Shown here piece by piece: positions 45,660 to 54,131 of a stretch of 54,131 bases of DNA (the first letter of the stretch is position 1; the number at the start of each line of letters is the position of its first letter). Below the pieces are notes generated by a model, which ran no database searches, had not been told where the DNA came from, and saw only the letters and a program-made list of their open reading frames with translations. The stretch is from Nemertoderma westbladi (Eukaryota; Xenacoelomorpha; Nemertodermatida; Nemertodermatidae). Both the position numbers and the translations under genes were made by a program. The stretch covers positions 1 through 54,131 of the forward strand of contig JAUCBJ010004832.1 in NCBI GenBank assembly GCA_032718475.1. The letters are read 5' to 3'.

Positions 45660-46633
45660 TACTGGATACGGTACGGTTCGGGGCATGGTACGGTACGGGG
45701 TGCTGCACGGGGTATGGTACGGGGTACGGTACGGGGTATGGTACGGGGTACGGTACGGGGTATGGTACGGGGTACGGTAAGGGGTACTTTAGGGGTACGG
45801 TACGGGGTACTGTACGGGGTACGGTACGGGGTATGGTGCGGGGTACGGTAAGGGGTACTTTAGGGGGACGGTACGGGGTATGGTACGGGGTACGGTACGG
45901 GGCATGGTACGGTACGGGGTGCTGCGCGGGGTATGGTACGGGGTACGGTACGGGGTATGGTACGGGGTACGGTACGGGGTATGGTACGGGGTATGGTACG
46001 GGGTACGGTACGGTACGGGGTATGGTACGGTACGGGGTATGGTACGGGATACGGTACGGGGTATGGTACGGGGTACGGTACGGTACGGGGTACGGTACGG
46101 TACGGGGTACGGTACGGGGTATGGTACGGGGTACGGTACGGGGTACTGTACGGGGTATGGTACGGGGTACGGTACGGGGTACTGTACGGGGTATGGTACG
46201 GGGTACGGTACGGTGTACGGTAGGTGTACGGTACGGGGTACGGTACGGGGTATGGTACTGGGTACAGTACGGGGTACGGTACGGGGTATGGTACGGGGTA
46301 TGGTACGGGGTACGGTACGGGGTATGGTACGGGGTACGGTACGGGGTATGGTACGGGGTACGGTACGGGGTATGGTACGGGGTATGGTACGGGGTATGGT
46401 ACGCGGTACGGTACGGGGTATGGTACGGGGTACGGTACGGGGTATGGTACGGGGTACGGTACGGGGTATGGTACGGTACGGGGTACGGTACGCTACGGTA
46501 CGGTACGGACGGTACGGTACGGTACGGTACGGTACGGTACGGTACGGTACGGTACGGTACGGTACGGTACGGTACGGTACGGTACGGTACGGTACGGTAC
46601 GGTACGGTACGGTACGGTACGGTACGGTACGGG
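45660..46633. repeat. GGTAC-type minisatellite, ~970 bp
   Basis: Mixed units of ggtacggggtacggtacggg and ggtatggtacgggg, degrading to a pure 5-bp repeat (cggta)n at about 46,500-46,630. One composite block (aggggtactttaggggtacg and neighbours) is repeated at about 45,780 and 45,850. No stop codon can form from cggta in either strand, so all six frames stay open for hundreds of codons. These frames are not genes. GGGG runs every 8-13 bases give quadruplex-forming potential on the plus strand. Confidence 0.95.
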
Positions 46634-47268
46634 GTATGGTCATTATTTAATGTAAATCGCGTTTCTAAAAAGTCAAAATTACAAGTGTGTTAATAATTAA
46701 TGTTACTCAATGCGAGAGTGTGAGAAAGAACCAACCATCGTTGCTATGGAGATAACTAATGGGGGTCATGTTATTATATTAAATTGCCTCTACCTAATAA
46801 ATACTCTGTCCCCAAACTCAGACAGAAATTCCGATCTCGGGGGAAGTTTATCTAACCCAATGGCAATAAATTGTCTAACCAAAAATATATCGTTTATCTT
46901 TTTCGCTGCTAATGATTCGATTCGATTGCTAATAATAGTAGCCATTTTTATAGTTTAAAATAATTCTGTGTAATAAATATATTTGATATAATATTTGTTT
47001 ATTTTTTATTTTTTTGCATATCTACTAGTTGATGTATATATTTTTTTTCTAACCTTGTTTTCAGTGTATATATAAATGATATTGTACAGTTCAGGCTTAT
47101 TTATATATATGTTGTATTGGATGTCCATCGTCTGTATCTATGTAGTCAGTCATATATATAACACGCAACGTTTGCCGCCAACCTTGTCTTAAATTTTCAC
47201 GGCAAATTCATTGCCTTACTAGCTGCTGTCCCTGTTATGCAGCAATGCCAGAGCTAGTCGGCGGTCGT
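46634..47268. other. AT-rich spacer downstream of IFT140
   Basis: Contains possible distal polyadenylation hexamers AATAAA at about 46,796, 46,865 and 46,972. Using these would put the whole GGTAC satellite in the IFT140 3' untranslated region. No gene seen. Confidence 0.45.
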
Positions 47269-47269
47269 G

Positions 47270-48588
47270 GTACCCACTACCCAGATATAAATCCCCTAGT
47301 GGATCTGGTGTCGAACCCACTACCCAGATATAAATCCCCCAGTAGCTCTGGTGTCGAACCCACTACCCCGATATAAATCCCCTAGTGGCTCTGTGTCGAA
47401 CCCACTACCCAAATATAAATCCCCTGGTGGCTCTGTGTCGAACCCACTACCCAGATATAAATCCCCTAGTGGCTCTGGTGTCGAACCCACTACCCAAATA
47501 TAAATCCCCTAGTGCCTCTGTGTCGAACCCACTACCCAAATATAAATCCCCTAGTGGCTCTGTGTCGAACCCACTACCCAGATATAAATCCCCTAGTGGC
47601 TCTGGTGTCGAACCCACTACCCAGATATAAATCCCCTAGTGGCTCTGTGTCGAACCCACTACCCAGATATAAATCCCCTAGTGGCTCTGGTGTCGAACCC
47701 ACTACCCAGATATAAATCCCCTAGTGGCTCTGGTGTCGAACCCACTACCCAGATATAAATCCCCTAGTGGCTCTGGTGTCGAACCCACTACCCAGATATA
47801 AATCCCCTAGTGGCTCTGGTGTCGAACCCACTACCCAGATATAAATCCCCTAGTGGCTCTGTGTCGAACCCACTACCCAAATATAAATCCCCTAGTGCCT
47901 CTGTGTCGAACCCACTACCCAAATATAAATCCCCTAGTGGCTCTGTGTCGAACCCACTACCCAGATATAAATCCCCTAGTGGCTCTGGTGTCGAACCCAC
48001 TACCCAGATATAAATCCCCTAGTGGCTCTGTGTCGAACCCACTACCCAAATATAAATCCCCTAGTGGCTCTGTGTCGAACCCACTACCCAGATATAAATC
48101 CCCTAGTGGCTCTGTGTCGAACCCACTACCCAAATATAAATCCCCTAGTGGCTCTGTGTCGAACCCACTACCCAGATATAAATCCCCTAGTGGCTCTGGT
48201 GTCGAACCCACTACCCAGATATAAATCCCCTAGTGGCTCTGTGTCGAACCCACTACCCAGATATAAATCCCCTAGTGGCTCTGGTGTCGAACCCACTACC
48301 CCGATATAAATCCCCTAGTGGCTCTGGTGTCGAACCCACTACCCAGATATAAATCCCCTAGTGGCTCTGGTGTCGAACCCACTACCCAGATATAAATCCC
48401 CTAGTGGCTCTGGTGTCGAACCCACTACCCAGATATAAATCCCCTAGTGGCTCTGTGTCGAACCCACTACCCAGATATAAATCCCCTAGTGGCTCTGGTG
48501 TCGAACCCACTACCCAGATATAAATCCCCTAGTGGCTCTGGTGTCGAACCCACTACCCAGATATAAATCCCCTAGTGCCTCTGGGACC
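47270..48588. repeat. 42/43-bp minisatellite, about 30 units
   Basis: Units built from tcgaacccactacccagata then taaatcccctagtggctctg. A one-base difference (ctctgtg or ctctggtg) makes units of 42 or 43 bp, and caaatata or cagatata and gcctct or ggctct variants mark a higher-order pattern. The block with gtgcctctgtgtcg and caaatata occurs at about 47,490 and again at about 47,880. Frames on both strands are open by composition only. Confidence 0.95.
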
Positions 48589-48784
48589 TGATAAATTATC
48601 TTTTTCTTCTGGCCCATTTTTATACACAAATTATTTATTTTTTTTAATTAGAATTTTTATGGTTATTTATGGCTTTTTTGCTCGAATATACCCCAAAAAC
48701 GGGTGAAAATGTTTGCATTGATTTTACTTTTTTCGCGTTAATTCAGCTAAACGTATTGGTCGTTTTAGTAGAGAAGAAGTGGAT
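48589..48784. other. AT-rich spacer between two minisatellites
   Basis: T-rich sequence without coding sign. Confidence 0.6.
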
Positions 48785-49775
48785 ATAAATATAACAAACA
48801 TACACACTACAGACGCACCACAGACGCACCACAGGGTGACCTAATAAAGTATAACAAACATACACACTACAGACGCACCACAGGGTGACCTAATAAAGTA
48901 TAACAAACATACACACCACAGACGCACCACAGGGTGACCTAATAAAGTATAACAAACATACACACCACAGACGCACCCACAGGGTGACCTAATAAAGTAT
49001 AACAAACATACACACTACAGACGCACCACAGGGTGACCTAATAAAGTATAACAAACATACACACCACAGACGCACCACAGGGTGACCTAATAAAGTATAA
49101 CAAACATACACACTACAGACGCACCCACCACAGGGTGTCCTAAGACTTATCTAACAAACATACACACTACAGACGCACCCACCACAGGGTGACCTAAGAC
49201 TATCTAACAAACATACACACTACAGACGCACCCACCACAGGGTGACCTAAGACTATCTAACAAACATACACACTACAGACGCACCCACCACATGGTGACC
49301 TAAGACTATCTAACAAACATACACTCTACAGACGCACCACAGGGTGACCTAAGACTATCTAACAAGCATACACACCGAGACGCGGTGCGTCTAGGTATAT
49401 GTTTGTTAGATAGTAGCCCACCCTGTGGTGGGTGACACTACAGACGCACCCACCACAGGGTGACCTAATAAAGTATAACAAACATACACACTACAGACGC
49501 ACCACAGGGTGACCTAATAAAGTATAGCAAACATACACGCTACAGACGCACCCACCACAGGTTGACCTAAGACTATCTAACAAGCATACACACCGAGACG
49601 CGGTGCATCTAGGTATATGTTTGTTAGATAGTAGCCCACCCTGTGGTGGTGCGTCTGGGTGTGTATGTTTGTTATACTTTATTAGGTCACCCTGTGGTGC
49701 GTCTGTAGTGTCACCCACCACAGGGTGAGCTACTATCTAACAATACACCCATATACCCAGACACACCACATGGTG
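48785..49775. repeat. ~49-bp minisatellite with two inverted foldback segments
   Basis: Units of about 49 bp read ataacaaacatacacactac, agacgcaccacagggtgacc, taataaagt. Later units use agactatctaacaaacatac instead of the taataaagt end. At 49,378-49,392 the perfect hairpin tip agacgcggtgcgtct begins a reverse-orientation stretch to about 49,435. A second tip (agacgcggtgcatct) at 49,596-49,610 begins another, to about 49,712, after which the forward orientation returns. Both produce imperfect foldbacks with arms of 50 bp or more. Confidence 0.92.
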
Positions 49776-50521
49776 GTGCTATGTTTTTAATATTTAACTT
49801 ATATAATTCGCTGTATTTTATTTTGTGCGGTTTGTGCTATTCAATCATAAGGGCCAGAAAGTAATAAAACTACTTCTTCGAATTATTTTGTAAATTAAAT
49901 AGAATTGAGTCAGAATTATCATTATTATTTGAGATATATTTTGTTTCCAAATGGCCCTTTGTGTGTTGTGTAACCAATTTGGCGTCAAAAGATAGGAAAT
50001 TTATAAGTTACATTAAAATTATTATTTTTAAACTGATTGTTTCAGTGGTGTCAGTTTATTTAGGAGGCCCAGTGCGGAGCAAATCTATGCATAGGGCTTT
50101 AAATGATGCATTTCCGGTCCACCCAGGATTTCATCATTAATTCGTCTACAAATCTTTGGTACTCAAACTTCAGTCGATGATTGACACGTTGGCCTCGCAT
50201 CCAGTAGGATCTATTATTGTGGTGGACAACTTAGAATGTCTTACTCACTCAGAAAAAAGTAAAGTGCCAATAAAATTATATGGATTTTAAACTCAAACCA
50301 AGTTGCATTGCATTTTATTACCAGGTCACAAGGAAGGAAATTAGCCCCCCCCCCCCCAAACCCCCCCCCCCCCCCATCCCATATTTCGATGTAAATAAAA
50401 ACACTCAAAAGTAAGAACAGCAACAAAGACTATCGCCAATTATAAGTTATTACATCCTGCATGATATTTCAGCCTGATATTTTCGTACTCCGGTTCGATA
50501 GCTATTTTGATCTGCAAGAAA
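49776..50521. other. Spacer with a compound poly-C tract
   Basis: AT-rich sequence and a double C run at about 50,347-50,375 interrupted by AAA. On the minus strand about 50,060-50,230 has a short coding-like stretch I cannot identify; it may be a decayed retroelement. No gene called. Confidence 0.5.
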
Positions 50522-52192
50522 TTGTAGGTACTTCTTGTGGCCACCGATACCGAGTGTAGGTACTTCTTGTGGCCACCGATACCGAGTGTGTACTTCTTGT
50601 GGCCACCGATACCGAGTGTAGGTACTTCTTGTGGCCACCGATACCGAGTGTAGGTACTTCTTGTGGCCACCGATACCGAGTGTAGGTACTTCTTGTGACC
50701 ACCGATACGAGTGTAGGTACTTCTTGTGGCCACGGATACCGAGTGTAGGTACTTCTTGTGGCCACCGATACCGAGTGTAGGTACTTCTTGTGGCCACCGA
50801 TACCGAGTGTAGGTACTTCTTTTGGCCACCGATACCGAGTGTAGGTACTTCTTGTGGCCACCGATACCGAGTGTAGGTACTTCTTGTGGCCACCGATACC
50901 GAGTGTAGGTACTTCTTGTGGCCACCGATACCGAGTGTAGGTACTTCTTGTGGCCACCGATACCGAGTGTAAGTACTTCTTGTGGCCACCGATACCGAGT
51001 GTAGGTACTTCTTGTGGCCACCGATACCGAGTGTAGGTACTTCTTGTGGCCACCGATACCGAGTGTAGGTACTTCTTGTGGCCACCGATACCGAGTGTAG
51101 GTACTTCTTGTGGCCACGGATACCGAGTGTAGGTACTTCTTGTGGCCACCGATACCGAGTGTGTACTTCTTGTGGCCACCGATACCGAGTGTGTACTTCT
51201 TGTGGCCACCGATACCGAGTGTAGGTACTTCTTGTGGCCACGGATACCGAGTGTAGGTACTTCTTGTGGCCACCGATACCGAGTGTGTACTTCTTGTGGC
51301 CACCGATACCGAGTGTAGGTACTTCTTGTGGCCACCGATACCGAGTGTAGGTACTTCTTGTGGCCACCGATACCGAGTGTAGGTACTTCTTGTGGCCACC
51401 GATACCGAGTGTAGGTACTTCTTATGGCCACCGATACCGAGTGTAGGTACTTCTTGTGGCCACCGATACCGAATGTAGGTACTTCTTGTGGCCACCGATA
51501 CCGAGTGTAGGTACTTCTTGTGGCCACCGATACCGAGTGTAGGTACTTCTTGTGGCCACCGATACCGAGTGTAGGTACTTCTTGTGGCCACCGATACCGA
51601 GTGTAGGTACTTCTTGTGGCCACCGATACCGAGTGTAGGTACTTCTTGTGGCCACCGATACCGAGTGTAGGTACTTCTTGTGGCCACCGATACCGAGTGT
51701 AGGTACTTCTTGTGGCCACCGATACCGAGTGTAGGTACTTCTTGTGGCCACCGATACCGAGTGTAGGTACTTCTTGTGGCCACCGATACTGAGTGTAGGT
51801 ACTTCTTGTGACCACCGATACCGAGTGTAGGTACTTCTTGTGGCCACCGATACCGAGTGTAGGTACTTCTTGTGGCCACCGATACCGAGTGTAGGTACCT
51901 CTTGTGGCCACCGATACCGAGTGTAGGTACTTCTTGTGGCCACCGATACCGAGTGTAGGTACTTCTTTTGGCCACCGATACCGAGTGTAGGTACTTCTTG
52001 TGGCCACCGATACCGAGTGTAGGTACTTCTTGTGGCCACCGATACCGAGTGTAGGTACTTCTTGTGGCCACCGATACCGAGTGTAGGTACTTCTTGTGGC
52101 CACCGATACCGAGTGTAGGTACTTCTTGTGGCCACCGATACCGAGTGTAGGTACTTCTTGTGGCCACCGATACCGAGTGTAGGTACTTCTTG
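50522..52192. repeat. 32-bp minisatellite, about 52 units
   Basis: Units of ggtacttcttgtggccaccg then ataccgagtgta. Very homogeneous: most changes are single substitutions (tttggcc, cacggata, gtgacc). A 30-bp variant lacking AG (gagtgtgtacttc) appears at about 50,585, 51,160, 51,190 and 51,287, clustered in the left two thirds. The long minus-strand frames of over 500 codons are open because the unit lacks stops in that direction; with 32 bp per unit, all three minus frames give the same cycling peptide. Confidence 0.97.
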
Positions 52193-53310
52193 TAATCACG
52201 AATTTGTAATCAGCTCAATTTTTTATTTTATGTATTGTAAAAGTAATTTTCTCTTGTGTCAGTAATAATTATAAGCCAGTCCAGCATGATGGATTTCGGA
52301 TAATTGAAAAAAGTCATTGCGTTAGCAGACATTTCGTATAAACCCCACTTATATTGCTGTGAATAATCATTTTTAGCCTCAAATCCAATATCCAAAATGC
52401 ATTAATATAATGAAGGATTGAACGAACACGGCCTGGCATTATCTGTATGACGTTGATTTATCTTTATCTCAAAGGATTACATAAAAAAACAGCAACCTTG
52501 GGGTCCAGTTGTGCTACTTCAATAGCGAACTAACCGAGATTACTTAGTAAGGATTAAAGCGTTGGCTTGTGTCACAGATAGCGTGGATAACTGCACGCAA
52601 ATGCCTAAATTTGTTATTAAATTTAGCATATGGAATTGTTAATATGGAATTTGGGATGTTGCAGAATGAGTAGGGAATTTCGGGATTAAAGTTTATATTA
52701 TGCCACTAATATTTATCGCACTAAGGGTAGGAAGTTCGGAGATTCATTGCCGCACTTAAATATAACGAATTCGCTCCCACGAAAATTTGTCTGGCACCTA
52801 AATAAAACTATCGAAGAGTTGAAAGTGATCCTCCTTTTACTCTGTGCTACTTGTTATTAATCTTGTCGAAATTCCTTTTTCGGATTTTCAAACTCCATTT
52901 TCCAGTTTTGTTTAAAAAGGTGTGGTACATAGATGTATGTAGGTGTGAAAGTAACACATGTATTAAATGTACATGGCGTGTGCCGGGGCTAAAGTTGGTG
53001 TCGCTAATTGGTAAAGATAATATAAAAACAAGTTTAATTGTTAATCTAGAATAACGGAATGAGATCGAGTCATGTTGTCCGCTCGTGTCCATGAAGTCGT
53101 TAAGGTTTATTGGTCAGGCTTCAACCCTAATTGAAAGTGCCAGCTGTCAGGTAACCGTAACCGTAATTAATAATCTGTGAAAATATTTTTTTAGGACAAT
53201 ATGGCGGATATAGTGGTACATGCCAGTTTGAGTAAGGGTTGGGGTTGGGGTTGCCAATACTGTAACCGTTACAAAGTAATACACCAAATTCTGAGGTTAT
53301 ACAGAGTTGG
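52193..53310. other. AT-rich intergenic DNA, no gene seen
   Basis: Only short open frames (under 105 codons), on both strands and overlapping, without recognisable domains. Confidence 0.55.
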
Positions 53311-53700
53311 ATGGAGGTGATAGGTCCGAACATGAGTTGTCCGGTCACGAGTAGTCCGGGCTTGATGTGTTCGGACTCGAGTTGTTCGGACACCAGCTGT
53401 CCGGGCTCGAGTTGTGCGGACACGAGTTGTTCGGACACGAATTGTCCGGGTGCGGGTTGTCAGGGTACGTGTTGTCCGGGCACGAGTTGTCCGGGCACGA
53501 GTAGTCCGGGCTCGAGGTGTCCGGATTCGAGTTGTTCGGACACGAGCTGTCCGGGCTCGAGGTGTCCGGACTCGAGTTGTTCGGACGCGAGCTGTCCGGG
53601 TTCGAGTTGTGCGGACACGAGTTGTTCGGACACGAATTGTCCGGGTGCGGGATGTCAGGGTACGTGTTGTCCGGGCACGAGTTATCCGGACTAGTGTTGT
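53311..53700 (+). repeat. 15-bp in-frame minisatellite with a 127-codon open frame
   Basis: Units of 15 bp such as cacgagttgtccggg and ctcgagttgttcgga. A 13-unit block (about 195 bp) from gttgtgcggacacgagttgt is repeated at about 53,411 and 53,606. Because 15 is a multiple of three, an ATG frame from 53,311 gives a pentapeptide repeat with one or two cysteines per unit (SCSDT, SCPGT) to a stop at 53,692-53,694. Other frames, on both strands, are also open. There is no signal peptide and no flanking exon, so I call it a minisatellite and treat translation as unproven. Confidence 0.85.
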
Positions 53701-54131
53701 CGTAATTGTCTGCTGCCGTTTTGAACCTTTATTTGAGTGGCTTTCACTTTCATGACCACTAATAACGGTAATTATAACAGCTAGTTTTGCAGTAACGACT
53801 AATAGTCAGAATGATTATGTGTGGACGGACCCATTACCTATATTATAAGCCAAGTTTCTAGGAGTCATAGAAACTGTAGGTTGTTTGTAGCATCTAACGT
53901 AACCCTGTAGGAAGTGTCTTGGAAAAACGCCATACTAGTTAAATGTTACACAAGAACGATAAATATCCATCTTATATTGGGCTTTTTTAATTATATGACT
54001 ATCTAATGTTATTATAATAATAAATAATCTTACAATAATTACTTGTCTAATTACTCTTCATCGTTGGTTTTAACTCCGGAACCGGTAAATAATTGTTATG
54101 TAGCTTAAGATTTTGTTGTTTCAATGTAGGT
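53701..54131. other. AT-rich end of window, nothing recognised
   Basis: No coding sign or repeat. Confidence 0.6.

Noticed and set aside
45789-46693. Frames of about 285 codons on both strands (Tyr/Gly/Val/Arg or Pro/Tyr/Thr/Val repeats)
   Set aside because: The GGTAC repeat cannot form stop codons on either strand, so openness has no meaning.
50060-50230. Minus-strand coding-like remnant
   Set aside because: Short, with in-frame stops, and the resemblance to retroelement proteins was too vague to name.
47270-52192. Regular direct repeats that might suggest a CRISPR array
   Set aside because: Units are contiguous, with no unique spacers, and the DNA is animal.
50440-52199. Minus-strand open frames of more than 500 codons
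   Set aside because: They are translations of a 32-bp satellite. All three minus frames are open and give the same cycling peptide, and there is no start context, domain or codon bias.

Overview
The window looks like nuclear DNA from an invertebrate animal. Two conserved animal genes sit in AT-rich, repeat-crowded intergenic DNA. The genes contain ordinary GT-AG splice signals. The dispersed repeats are animal-type: non-LTR retrotransposon fragments, a tRNA-derived SINE, a short hAT-type element and several inverted-repeat MITEs. No bacterial operons, rRNA genes, functional tRNA genes or CRISPR arrays were seen. I cannot name the species; a marine invertebrate, perhaps a deuterostome, is a guess from repeat style only.

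Layout. 1-10,120: no gene; a terminal-inverted-repeat element cut by the window start, a SINE, a strong hairpin and a ~145-bp tandem array. 11,322-13,360: a 50-bp minisatellite split by a 5'-truncated LINE, with a 10-bp target duplication made from the satellite itself. 13,700-15,930: nested inverted repeats. 15,931-19,705: a 3.8-kb array of 32-bp units. 21,269-22,764: two MITEs. 22,902-23,642: an intact KCTD8/12/16-type gene (GABA-B receptor auxiliary subunit family) in one coding exon. 26.5-34.6 kb: LINE tails, MITEs, a 519-bp non-autonomous hAT element with an exact 8-bp duplication, and a CCACCTCTCCC-type minisatellite. 36,600-38,135: a ~290-bp tandem array with an alternating two-monomer structure. 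38,679-45,455: IFT140, complete, in only two coding exons. 45,660-53,700: five further minisatellites in a row.

The two genes have no evident functional link. IFT140 is a core subunit of the IFT-A complex, used for retrograde transport and membrane-protein entry in cilia. The KCTD protein belongs to the cytosolic tetrameric subunits that bind the GABA-B receptor tail and shape its G-protein signalling. Both coding regions are GC- and CpG-rich against AT-rich surroundings.

The most notable points are: the nearly intronless IFT140, whose single intron is filled by a 16-bp satellite starting a few bases after the splice donor; the LINE inserted cleanly into a satellite; tandem arrays with an A-B-A-B higher-order pattern; a satellite that folds back on itself twice; and poly-C/poly-G runs that recur near the ends of inverted-repeat elements. 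I found no clear evidence for a wholly new molecular system. Minisatellites make up roughly a quarter of the window, as a sum of the intervals listed.
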